Shown: positions 25,716 through 34,333 of the stretch, one piece after another
Numbering within the stretch: position 1 is the first letter of the stretch
Layout: every line of letters begins with the position of its first letter
Assembly (NCBI RefSeq): GCF_000373565.1
Contig: NZ_KB891809.1
Location: 414,240 to 478,239 of the forward strand
Direction of reading: 5' to 3'
Source of the DNA: Streptomyces sp. HmicA12
Lineage (GTDB): Bacteria > Actinomycetota > Actinomycetes > Streptomycetales > Streptomycetaceae
Length of the DNA: 64,000 bases
The notes under the pieces: generated by a model
The model's database searches: none
Told to the model about the DNA's origin: nothing
Seen by the model: the letters and a program-made list of their open reading frames with translations, nothing else
Position numbers and translations under genes: made by a program

Positions 25716-27068
25716 ATGCGCACTTCGGGCAACTCCCGCGGCCGCACCCGCCGCACCGCACTGGCCACCGCCGCAGGCGTCGCCGCCGCCGCACTCCTCG
25801 CCACCGGATGCAGCGCCAGCGACGACACCGACTCGGACTCGGGCTCGGCCGGCGGCAAGATCACGCTGCATGTGGGCACGTTCGGCACGTTCGGCTTCGA
25901 CAACGGCAAGGACAGCGCCAAGCTCTACGCCGCGTACGAGAAGCTCCACCCGAACATCAAGATCGTCGAGGACCACACCACCGACGGCCAGAAGTACTGG
26001 GACACCCTCAAGCTGCGGATGTCCCGCAACAGCGGTCTCGCCGACATCCAGGCCATCGAGATCGGCTACATCGCCGAGGCCACGAGCCCGACCATGGCGA
26101 GCAAGTGGGAGGACCTGAAGAAGGCCGACAGCGCCCACGTCTCGGACTTCCTCGACTTCAAGACCAAGCAGGCCACGACGGCCGACGGCAAGACGATCGG
26201 CTTCGGCACCGACATCGGTCCGATGGCCGTCTGTTACAACAAGGACCTCTTCAAGAAGGCCGGCCTGCCCACGGACCGCGACCAGGTCGCCAAGCTGTGG
26301 CAGGGCGACTGGTCGAAGTTCATCGACGTCGCGGCCGACTACAAGAAGAAGGCGCCGAGCGGCACCGTCTTCACCGACTCCGCGAGCGGTCTGTTCAACG
26401 CGGTGCTCTCCAGCCAGCCCGAGCAGTACTCCGACAGCAGCGGCAAGCTGATCTACGACAGCAGCGCCGGTGTGAAGACCGCGTGGAACCTGGCCGTCAA
26501 GGCCGCGCAGGACGGCTACACCGCCAAGCTGCGCCAGTTCGACGAGAAGGGCACCTGGGCCGCCGGGTTCAAGAACTCCAAGTTCGCGACCGTGGCCTGC
26601 CCGAGCTGGATGCTCGGCCAGATCCAGAGCCAGGCGGGCGACAGCAACAAGGGCAAGTGGGACGTCGCCCTGCCCCCGCAGAACGGCAACTGGGGCGGTT
26701 CCTTCCTCGGCGTCCCGGCCTCCGGCAAGCACGTCAAGGAAGCCACCGAGCTGGCCGCGTGGCTGACGAGCGCGGCGCAGCAGGAGAAGGTCTTCACGGC
26801 GCTGGGCAACATCCCGTCCACGAAGGACGGCCTGGCCTCCGACACCGTGAAGAACGCCAAGGTCGACTACTACGGCGACACCCCGGTCGGCCAGATCTAC
26901 TCGAAGATCGCGGCGGGTATCCAGTCGGCGCCGATCGGCGCCCACGACGGCCAGGTGAAGACCTTCCTGACCGACAACGGCATCCTCGACGTCGAGCAGC
27001 GGGGCACGGACCCCAAGAAGGCGTGGGACAACGTCAAGAAGCTGGTCGACGACAAGATCGAGCAGTGA
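25716..27068 (+). CDS. cebE: Cellobiose/cellotriose ABC transporter substrate-binding lipoprotein
   Basis: Extracellular solute-binding lipoprotein of 450 aa for cello-oligosaccharide uptake. The ATG at 25716 follows GGAGG at 25706-25710. The signal peptide (RTRRTALATAAGVAAAALLATGCSAS) has a twin-Arg-like n-region and the lipobox cysteine. The mature domain is of the family 1 sugar-binding type (GTDIGPMAVCYNKDLFKKAGLP, GSFLGVPASGKHVKEATELAAWL). Permease genes cebF and cebG follow. The ATPase is not here; in other streptomycetes it is the shared MsiK encoded elsewhere. Confidence 0.95.
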   Translation: MRTSGNSRGRTRRTALATAAGVAAAALLATGCSASDDTDSDSGSAGGKITLHVGTFGTFGFDNGKDSAKLYAAYEKLHPNIKIVEDHTTDGQKYWDTLKLRMSRNSGLADIQAIEIGYIAEATSPTMASKWEDLKKADSAHVSDFLDFKTKQATTADGKTIGFGTDIGPMAVCYNKDLFKKAGLPTDRDQVAKLWQGDWSKFIDVAADYKKKAPSGTVFTDSASGLFNAVLSSQPEQYSDSSGKLIYDSSAGVKTAWNLAVKAAQDGYTAKLRQFDEKGTWAAGFKNSKFATVACPSWMLGQIQSQAGDSNKGKWDVALPPQNGNWGGSFLGVPASGKHVKEATELAAWLTSAAQQEKVFTALGNIPSTKDGLASDTVKNAKVDYYGDTPVGQIYSKIAAGIQSAPIGAHDGQVKTFLTDNGILDVEQRGTDPKKAWDNVKKLVDDKIEQ

Positions 27069-27179
27069 CGGACGGCCGTTGACGTCGGTCCCGGCGCCCG
27101 CTCCGGCCGGGCGCCGGGACCGCACCACGGCCCGCATCCCACAGCAATGCACCACCACCGAACCGGAAGGAAAGCCCGC

Positions 27180-28181
27180 GTGGCCACCTCCGTCAAGGCG
27201 GACGCCGGCGGCAGCCCGCCGTCCGCCCCTCCCTCCGCCGCACCGGTCCAGCGGCCCGCCCCATCGACCTGGCGCAGCAGGATCTACCGCTGGGACCTCA
27301 AAGGGTCCCCGTACGCCTTCATCGCTCCGTTCTTCCTCTGCTTCGCGGCCTTCGGCCTCTTCCCGCTGATCTACACGGGCTGGCTCTCGCTGCACAGCGT
27401 CCAGCTCGGCGCGGAGGACCAGGCCTCATGGGTGGGTTTCGAGAACTACACCCGGCTCCTCGACAGCGAGTTCTTCTGGCGCGCGCTGTCCAACACCTTC
27501 ACCATCGGTGTGATCTCGACCGTTCCGCAGCTCCTGATGGCCCTCGGCCTCGCGCATCTGCTCAACTCCAAGATGCGTGGGCGCGCCTTCCTGCGGATCG
27601 CGGTCCTCACCCCGTACGCCACCTCGATCGCCGCGGCCACGCTGGTCTTCGCCCAGCTGTTCAACACCGACTACGGCATGATCAACTCGCTGCTCGACGT
27701 CTTCGGGCTCGGCCCGGTCCAGTGGGAGTCGTCCAAGTGGCCCGCGCAGATCGCCATTTCGACGATCGTGACCTGGCGCTGGACCGGTTACAACGCGCTC
27801 ATCTACCTGGCCGCGATGCAGGCCGTGCCGAACGACCTCTATGAGGCGGCCGCCCTCGACGGGGCCTCCCGCTGGCGGCAGTTCATCTCCGTGACCATCC
27901 CCTCGATCCGCCCGACGATCCTGTTCACCATCATCGTGTCGACCATCGGTGCCACCCAGCTGTTCGGTGAGCCGATGCTGTACGGCGGCAGCGTCGGTAT
28001 AGGCGGCGGCAGCGGCGGGCAGTACCAGACGCTCTCGCTGCTCATGTACCAGACCGGCTGGACCAACAACTCCCTGGGCCGGGCCTCGGCCATCGCCTGG
28101 GTGATGCTGCTGATCCTGCTGCTCGTCGGCGCCCTGCAGGCGCTCGCGGCCCGCCGCAACCGCACGAAGCTGGGAGGCTGA
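27180..28181 (+). CDS. cebF: Cellobiose/cellotriose ABC transporter permease
   Basis: Inner-membrane permease of 333 aa with six predicted helices and a long Pro/Ala-rich cytoplasmic N-terminus. A GTG start at 27180 is preferred because GGAAGG lies at 27165-27170. The EAA-loop motif YEAAALDGASRWRQFISVTIPSIRP, which contacts the ATPase, is present. It pairs with CebG, whose gene starts 3 bp after its stop. Confidence 0.95.
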   Translation: MATSVKADAGGSPPSAPPSAAPVQRPAPSTWRSRIYRWDLKGSPYAFIAPFFLCFAAFGLFPLIYTGWLSLHSVQLGAEDQASWVGFENYTRLLDSEFFWRALSNTFTIGVISTVPQLLMALGLAHLLNSKMRGRAFLRIAVLTPYATSIAAATLVFAQLFNTDYGMINSLLDVFGLGPVQWESSKWPAQIAISTIVTWRWTGYNALIYLAAMQAVPNDLYEAAALDGASRWRQFISVTIPSIRPTILFTIIVSTIGATQLFGEPMLYGGSVGIGGGSGGQYQTLSLLMYQTGWTNNSLGRASAIAWVMLLILLLVGALQALAARRNRTKLGG

Positions 28182-28184
28182 CCC

Positions 28185-29072
28185 ATGACCGTCCAACTCC
28201 CGGCGCCCCCCGCGGCGCGCCGCCGTCGCTTCGCACCCGGCGCGGGCGACCAGCGCAAGGCAGGACCGCTCGCGTACGTGCTGCTGATCGTGGCGGCCTT
28301 CGTCTCCCTGTTCCCGCTGTACTGGAACGTGGTGGCGGCCTCGCACGACAGCACGCGGGTGCAGCAGGCACCGGCGCCGCTGCTGCCCGGCTCGCACCTG
28401 CTGGAGAACCTGGACGTCGCGTGGAACCAGGTCCACATGGGTGTGGCCCTGGTCAACACGACGGTGGTGGCGAGCGTGATCAGCGCCAGCACGGTGCTGT
28501 TCGCGACGCTGGCCGGCTTCGCCTTCGCCAAGCTGCACTTCAAGGGCCGCAACATGCTGCTCGCGCTGGTCGTGGCCACCATGACGGTGCCGCCCCAGCT
28601 CACCGTCATCCCGCTGTACCAGATCATCACGGACCTGCGGTGGACGGACACCCTGCAAGCGGTGATCATGCCGTCGCTGGTCGCGGCCTTCGGTGTGTTC
28701 TTCATGCGTCAGTACCTCGTCGAGGCGCTGCCGGTGGAGCTCGTCGAGGCGGCCCGGGTGGACGGCGCGAACAGCCTGCGGGTCATCTGGCACGTGGTGT
28801 TCCCCGTGGCCCGGCCCGCGATGGCCGTGCTCGCGATGCTCACCTTCGTACAGGCGTGGAACGACTTCTTCTGGCCCTTCATCGTGCTCACCGACACGGG
28901 TACCCCCACGCTCCAGGTCTCCCTGGCGAACCTCGGTGCGGGCAACCACACCGTGGACACCGCGGTCGTGCTGACCGGTGCGCTGATCTCCACGGTCCCG
29001 CTGCTGGTGGTCTTCGCCTTCCTCGGCAAGCACATCGTGGGCGGCATCACGGCGGGCGCGGTCAAGAGCTGA
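28185..29072 (+). CDS. cebG: Cellobiose/cellotriose ABC transporter permease
   Basis: Second permease subunit, 295 aa, with about six membrane helices. The EAA motif is VEAARVDGANSLRVIWHVVFPVARPAM. The ATG at 28185 is preceded by GGGAGG at 28172-28177. It is the last transport gene of the operon. The 250-bp gap to bglC contains two CebR boxes. Confidence 0.95.
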   Translation: MTVQLPAPPAARRRRFAPGAGDQRKAGPLAYVLLIVAAFVSLFPLYWNVVAASHDSTRVQQAPAPLLPGSHLLENLDVAWNQVHMGVALVNTTVVASVISASTVLFATLAGFAFAKLHFKGRNMLLALVVATMTVPPQLTVIPLYQIITDLRWTDTLQAVIMPSLVAAFGVFFMRQYLVEALPVELVEAARVDGANSLRVIWHVVFPVARPAMAVLAMLTFVQAWNDFFWPFIVLTDTGTPTLQVSLANLGAGNHTVDTAVVLTGALISTVPLLVVFAFLGKHIVGGITAGAVKS

Positions 29073-29106
29073 CCGCCGCCTTCCGTGCCCGTGCGACCGA
29101 CACCGG

Positions 29107-29120
29107 TGGGAGCGCTTCCA
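29107..29120 (+). promoter_or_regulatory. CebR operator in the cebG-bglC gap
   Basis: TGGGAGCGCTTCCA matches the consensus TGGGAGCGCTCCCA at 13 of 14 positions; 35 bp after the cebG stop. Confidence 0.9.
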
Positions 29121-29308
29121 TGACCCAGGCTCCCCGCCCGTGTCCGCACCGCACCGGACCGGACCGGCGCCGCTGACCGCCCCGCCCGGCGCCGGGCCGA
29201 ACCCCGTCTCCGCCCCGGACCGACCCGGGCGGGGACGGGGCCCCTCGGCAGCGCCGCCGATGCCCCTTGCCCTGACGTCCCGTCAATTCCCCCTGCTCGA
29301 AATTACGT

Positions 29309-29322
29309 TGGGAGCACTCCCT
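29309..29322 (+). promoter_or_regulatory. CebR operator abutting the bglC start codon
   Basis: TGGGAGCACTCCCT matches 12 of 14 consensus positions and ends exactly one base before the bglC ATG. Its GGGAG also serves as the ribosome-binding site, so operator and translation start overlap. Confidence 0.9.
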
Positions 29323-30783
29323 ATGACCACCACGAACCACACCACCCCCACCGGCACCGCGACCACCACCGCCCCCACGGCAGCGACTCGCTTCCCCGCC
29401 GGGTTTCTCTGGGGGTCGGCCACCGCCTCGTACCAGATCGAGGGCGCCGTGCGGGAGGACGGGCGCACCCCGTCGATCTGGGACACGTTCAGCCACACGC
29501 CGGGCAAGGTGCTGAACGGTGACACCGGCGATGTCGCCGTGGACCACTATCACCGGTGGCGCGACGACGTACGGCTCATGGCCGACCTGGGACTGACCTC
29601 CTACCGCTTCTCCGTGGCCTGGCCGCGGGTGCAGCCGACCGGGCGCGGGCCCGCCGTGCAGCGCGGGCTCGACTTCTACCGGGGGCTCGCCGACGAGCTG
29701 CTCGCGCACGGGATCAAGCCCGTGGTGACCCTGTACCACTGGGACCTGCCGCAGGAGCTGGAGAGCGCGGGCGGCTGGCCGGAGCGGGAGACCGCCTACC
29801 GGTTCGCGGAGTACGCGGGGATCGTCGGCGAGGCGCTCGGGGACCGTGTCGAGCAGTGGGTGACCCTCAACGAGCCCTGGTGCAGCGCCTTCCTGGGGTA
29901 CGGCTCCGGGGTGCACGCCCCCGGCCGCACCGACCCGGTCGCCGCCCTGCGCGCCGCGCACCACCTCAACCTCGGCCACGGGCTGGCCACTTCGGCCCTG
30001 CGCTCCACTCTCCCCGCCCGCGCGAACATCGGCATCAGCCTCAACCCGAGTGTGGTCAGGGCGCTCACCGACGACCCCGCGGACGTGGACGCCAAGCGCC
30101 GGATCGACGCGCTCGCCAATCGCGTCTTCACCGGGCCGCTGCTGAAGGGCGCCTACCCCGAGGACCTGCTCGCCGACACCGCGCGTCTGACGGACTGGTC
30201 CTTCGTGCAGGACGGGGACACCGCGCTCATTCACCAGCCCCTCGACTTCATCGGTCTGAACTACTACACGCCGGCCATCGTCTCGGCCCCCCGAGCCGAG
30301 CGCACCGGGCCCAGCCTGGACGGGCACGGTGCCAGCGAGCACTCCCCCTGGCCGGGTGCGGAGGACATCGACTTCCACCACGTGAACGACGACGTCACCG
30401 CGATGAACTGGCCGGTGGATCCGACCGGTCTCTCGGACCTTCTCCTTGATTACACCGCTCAGGCCCCCGGGGTTCCGCTCTACGTGACGGAGAACGGCGC
30501 CGCGTACGAGGACAAGGTCGTGGACGGCGCCGTCCACGACCCCGACCGCATCCGCTACCTGCACGCGCACCTGGCCGCCGTGCACGACGCGATCGCCCGG
30601 GGCGCCGACGTCCGCGGTTACTTCCTCTGGTCGCTGCTCGACAACTTCGAGTGGGCGTACGGGTACAGCAAGCGGTTCGGCGCGGTCTACGTCGACTACG
30701 AGACCCAGACCCGTATCCCGAAGTCCAGCGCGACCTGGTACTCCGAGGTCGCGCGGAGCGGTGGACTGCCCGCACAGGACTGA
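29323..30783 (+). CDS. bglC: Intracellular beta-glucosidase (GH1)
   Basis: Cytoplasmic GH1 enzyme of 486 aa that splits imported cellobiose and cellotriose to glucose. The GH1 N-terminal signature FLWGSATASYQIEGA is at about residues 28-42. The acid/base glutamate is E184 in TLNEPW and the nucleophile E390 in YVTENG. No signal peptide is seen; the Thr-rich N-terminus of about 20 residues looks disordered. Two CebR boxes lie upstream, one touching the start codon. A strong terminator follows. Confidence 0.96.
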   Translation: MTTTNHTTPTGTATTTAPTAATRFPAGFLWGSATASYQIEGAVREDGRTPSIWDTFSHTPGKVLNGDTGDVAVDHYHRWRDDVRLMADLGLTSYRFSVAWPRVQPTGRGPAVQRGLDFYRGLADELLAHGIKPVVTLYHWDLPQELESAGGWPERETAYRFAEYAGIVGEALGDRVEQWVTLNEPWCSAFLGYGSGVHAPGRTDPVAALRAAHHLNLGHGLATSALRSTLPARANIGISLNPSVVRALTDDPADVDAKRRIDALANRVFTGPLLKGAYPEDLLADTARLTDWSFVQDGDTALIHQPLDFIGLNYYTPAIVSAPRAERTGPSLDGHGASEHSPWPGAEDIDFHHVNDDVTAMNWPVDPTGLSDLLLDYTAQAPGVPLYVTENGAAYEDKVVDGAVHDPDRIRYLHAHLAAVHDAIARGADVRGYFLWSLLDNFEWAYGYSKRFGAVYVDYETQTRIPKSSATWYSEVARSGGLPAQD

Positions 30784-30796
30784 ACCGAGCGCACCC

Positions 30797-30854
30797 GGGC
30801 CGGTGTGCCGCTCTCCCACTCGCGTGGCGGAGCGGCACACCGGCCCTTATTTTT
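30797..30854 (+). terminator. Intrinsic terminator after bglC
   Basis: A 17-bp perfect stem (30797-30813 with 30830-30846) followed by TTATTTTTCC. Confidence 0.95.
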
Positions 30855-30907
30855 CCTCTATGCCAGATATGTCATGCATGTCCGATCACGAGACCAGCTG
30901 AGTCGCC

Positions 30908-32584
30908 ATGGGCGTACTCAAGGACCACCCGGAACTCGTCCTGTTCGCGAGCCTCGCGCTCGGCTACCTCGTCGGGAAGCTGCGCGTGGGTCCGCTCACC
31001 CTGGGCGGCATCTGCGGCACCCTGATCGTCTCGCTGCTCCTCGGCGCCTGGACCAAGGCGCAGGTCTCCGACGACGTGAAGACGGTGTTCTTCGCCCTGT
31101 TCATCTTCGCGCTCGGCTACATGGCCGGGCCGCAGTTCTTCCGCAACCTCAACAAGAAGTCGCTGCGCTTCTTCGTGCTCTGCGGCATCGAACTGGTCTG
31201 CGTCCTCGGCATCGCCTTCGGCCTCGCCAAGTGGTTCGACCTGGACGTCGGCACGGCCTCCGGCATCCTGGCCGGCGCGGCCACCGAGTCGGCCGTCGTC
31301 GGTACGGCGACCGAGTCCATCGGCAAGCTGAGCAATCTGACCGCCGCGCAGATCACCGAGTACCAGGGCAACGTCGCCACCGCGTACACCGTCTGCTACC
31401 TCTTCGGCCTGATCACGATCGTGCTCTACACCAGCCAGATCATGCCGATGCTGCTCCGCATCAACCTGCGCGACGCCGCCCGCGACCTGTGGGAGCGCAC
31501 GCGCAGCAGCGGCAGCCTGGAGGCGGACGAGCGGCCGTCGCTGCCGGGCATGGTCGGCCGTACGTACCTGGTGACGACCGCGGACGGACGGACCCTCGCC
31601 GATCTGCAGTCGAGCCTCGGCGATCGGGTCACCGTGGAGTCGGTCAAGCGCGGCAGCAAGATCGTCGACCCCGCGCCGGACCTCGAACTCACCCTCTCCG
31701 ACCTGGTGCTCCTCGTGGGCCGCCGGGCCGCCGTCATCGACGCGGGCCGGATCATCGGCCCCGAGACCCCGGGCGTGCCCGGCCTCGACTCGCCGCTGGC
31801 CAGCCGCGAGGTCTCGGTCACCGACAAGTCGCTGGACGGCCTGACGGTCGACGAGCTGCAGAAGGCGAACCCCGAGTTCTACCGGGACGGCGTCTACGTC
31901 ACCGACATCACCCGCGGCGACCAGGACCTGCCCGCCAACGGCGACACGGTGCTGCACCGCGGCGACGTGCTCACCCTGGTGGGCGCACGCTCGGGCCTGA
32001 ACAAGCTGGTCGCCAAGATCGGCTCGGTGGTCAAGAACGACGCCACCGACTTCATCTACCTGGGCCTCGGCATCGCGGCCGGTTCGCTGCTCGGCCAGAT
32101 CGTGGTCAAGTTCGGCGACGTGCCGCTGTCCCTCGGGACCGGCGGCGGCTGTCTGATCTCGGGCCTGCTCTTCGGCTGGTTCCGCTCCCGGTCGCAGACC
32201 TTCGGCGCGTTCCCGCCGCAGGCCGCGTCCACGATCAAGGACATGGGGCTCGCGGTCTTCATCGCCTGCACCGGCCTGGTGTCGGGACCGCAGGCCTGGC
32301 CGCTGCTCAAGGAGTACGGGGCGCTGCTGCCGTTCGCCGGGATCGCGATGGTGCTGGTCCCCGCGACGCTGTCACTGATCATCGGCCGCAAGCTCCTCAA
32401 GATCGAGAAACCGCTGCTGATCGGCGCCATCGCGGGACAGCAGTGCTCGACCCCCGCGATCACCGCGGTCACCCAGGTGGCGCAGTCGTCGGTGCCGATG
32501 CTCGGCTACACGATCACCTACGCGCTCTCCAACTTCCTGCTCCCCCTGACGGGTCCCGTGCTCGTCGGCGTACTAGGCCACTGA
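30908..32584 (+). CDS. aspT: AspT/YidE-type transporter, putative aspartate:alanine exchanger
   Basis: Membrane protein of 558 aa with the AspT/YidE layout: about five N-terminal helices, two central cytoplasmic TrkA-C-like domains (about residues 200-375, e.g. TLADLQSSLGDRVTVESVKRG and GDTVLHRGDVLTLVGA), then about five C-terminal helices. The duplicated membrane halves carry the family pattern FALGYMAGPQFF and VFIACTGLVSGPQAW. It is followed by a second transporter of the same family and aspartate 4-decarboxylase, which makes aspartate/alanine exchange likely. This copy begins just after the bglC terminator and probably heads the three-gene operon. Confidence 0.88.
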   Translation: MGVLKDHPELVLFASLALGYLVGKLRVGPLTLGGICGTLIVSLLLGAWTKAQVSDDVKTVFFALFIFALGYMAGPQFFRNLNKKSLRFFVLCGIELVCVLGIAFGLAKWFDLDVGTASGILAGAATESAVVGTATESIGKLSNLTAAQITEYQGNVATAYTVCYLFGLITIVLYTSQIMPMLLRINLRDAARDLWERTRSSGSLEADERPSLPGMVGRTYLVTTADGRTLADLQSSLGDRVTVESVKRGSKIVDPAPDLELTLSDLVLLVGRRAAVIDAGRIIGPETPGVPGLDSPLASREVSVTDKSLDGLTVDELQKANPEFYRDGVYVTDITRGDQDLPANGDTVLHRGDVLTLVGARSGLNKLVAKIGSVVKNDATDFIYLGLGIAAGSLLGQIVVKFGDVPLSLGTGGGCLISGLLFGWFRSRSQTFGAFPPQAASTIKDMGLAVFIACTGLVSGPQAWPLLKEYGALLPFAGIAMVLVPATLSLIIGRKLLKIEKPLLIGAIAGQQCSTPAITAVTQVAQSSVPMLGYTITYALSNFLLPLTGPVLVGVLGH

Positions 32585-32603
32585 GAGGACGGCGAGGTCA
32601 GCA

Positions 32604-34307
32604 GTGATCGACTTCCTCAACCGGAACATCTTCCAGCCCTATCCGGAACTCCTGATCTTCATCACGGTCGCCTTCGGCTTCCTGCTCGGGAAGATCCGCT
32701 ACAAGGCCATCGCGCTCGGCGCGGTCACCGGCTGTCTGGTCGCGGGGCTGCTGCTCGGCGCCTGGTCGGGCGTCCAGATCAACGGCACGGTGAAGAGCCT
32801 GTTCTTCATCATGTTCTTGTTCGCCCTCGGCTACAAGGTCGGCCCGCAGTTCTTCCGCGGCCTCAAGAAGGACGGCCTGCCGCAGGTCCTGAACGCCATC
32901 GTCGTCTGTGTCTCGGGCCTGCTGATCTGCTGGATCTTCGCGGCGATGCTCGGCTACGGGCCGGGTCTCTCGGCCGGCCTGCTCGGCGGCGCGCTCACCC
33001 AGTCGGCCGTGATCGGTGTCGCGCAGGACGCCATCGGCACCCTGCCGGGTCTGTCCTCCGCCGCGGCCAAGAACGAGGAGAACCTCGTCGCCATCGGCTA
33101 CGCGGTGACGTACCCCCTCGGCACGATCCTGTGCGCGATGCTGCTCGCCAACATCCTGCCGAAGCTCTACAAGAAGGACCTCGCCGCCGAATCGGCCCTC
33201 ATGGCGAAGGAGCTGGACGCCCCGGACAACGACCCGGACCTCGCCGAGGGCTACTACGAGGTGGTCCTGCGCGCGTACACGATCCAGCGCCCCGACATCG
33301 TCGGCCGCACCATCGACGACTTCGAGAAGCAGCAGCAGGAGCTCGGCCACCGCATCTACATCACGCGGGTGCGCCGTGACGGCGAGATCCTCGACCACGA
33401 CCAGCGGACGGCGCTGCGCGAGGGCGACATCGTGGCGCTGAGCGCGCTGCGCGGTTCGCTGGTCGAGTACGACGCCCGGACCCACATCGGCGGCGAGACC
33501 GACGACGTGGAACTGCTCGGCTACCAGACCGAGTCGCTGCACGTCGTCGCCTCGGAGAAGGCCCAACTCGGCAAGACCGTCGCCGAGTTGCGCAGGGAGC
33601 CCTTCATGGTCGGCGTCTACATCGACAAGATCTACCGCTCGGGCGCCGAGTTCCCGTACCGCCTCTCCACGACGATCGAGCGCGGCGACACCCTGATCCT
33701 CACCGGTCCGAAGCGGCTCGTGGACCCGGCGGGCAAGGAGATCGGCAAGCCGGTCCCCACCTCGTTCGCCACCGACATGATCTGGGTCGGCCTCGGCATC
33801 TTCCTCGGCGGCTGCCTCGGCATCCCGGCGCTCACCGTCTCCGGCGTCCCGATCTCGCTGTCCACCTCGGGCGGCGCGCTCATCATGGGCCTGGTCTTCG
33901 GCTGGATCCGCGGCAAGTACCCGACGTACGGCAACGTACCGCCCGGCGCCCAGTGGTTCATGGACACGCTCGGCCTGTGCATGTTCGTCGCGATCGTCGG
34001 CATCAACGCGGGCCCGAGCTTCACCTCCGGCCTCTCCGAGGCGGGCTGGGGCCTGCTGATCTTCGGCGCGATCGCCACCGTGATCCCGCTGATCATCGGC
34101 TTCCTCTTCGGCCACTACGTCCAGAAGATCCGCTTCCCGATCCTGATGGGCGTCCTCGCGGGCGGCCAGACCACCACCGCGGCGATCGGCGCGATCAACG
34201 AGGCGTCGAGATCCCAGGTCCCCACCCTCGGCTACACGATCCCGTACGCCGTCGGAAACGTCCTGCTGACCATCTGGGGCGCTGTGATCGTCCTCCTCCA
34301 GCACTGA
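32604..34307 (+). CDS. aspT: AspT-type transporter, second paralogue
   Basis: Membrane protein of 567 aa with the same architecture as the upstream gene: N-terminal membrane half with FALGYKVGPQFFRG, two TrkA-C-like domains, C-terminal half with MFVAIVGINAGPSF and GGQTTTAAIGAINEASRSQVPTLGYTIPYAVGNVLLTIWG. Start GTG 32604. The aspartate decarboxylase start is 26 bp after its stop. The two copies are clearly homologous but diverged, so they may form a heteromer or have different substrate preferences. Confidence 0.9.
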   Translation: MIDFLNRNIFQPYPELLIFITVAFGFLLGKIRYKAIALGAVTGCLVAGLLLGAWSGVQINGTVKSLFFIMFLFALGYKVGPQFFRGLKKDGLPQVLNAIVVCVSGLLICWIFAAMLGYGPGLSAGLLGGALTQSAVIGVAQDAIGTLPGLSSAAAKNEENLVAIGYAVTYPLGTILCAMLLANILPKLYKKDLAAESALMAKELDAPDNDPDLAEGYYEVVLRAYTIQRPDIVGRTIDDFEKQQQELGHRIYITRVRRDGEILDHDQRTALREGDIVALSALRGSLVEYDARTHIGGETDDVELLGYQTESLHVVASEKAQLGKTVAELRREPFMVGVYIDKIYRSGAEFPYRLSTTIERGDTLILTGPKRLVDPAGKEIGKPVPTSFATDMIWVGLGIFLGGCLGIPALTVSGVPISLSTSGGALIMGLVFGWIRGKYPTYGNVPPGAQWFMDTLGLCMFVAIVGINAGPSFTSGLSEAGWGLLIFGAIATVIPLIIGFLFGHYVQKIRFPILMGVLAGGQTTTAAIGAINEASRSQVPTLGYTIPYAVGNVLLTIWGAVIVLLQH

Positions 34308-34333
34308 CCCCCCTGCCGTAAGGAATGACGCGC

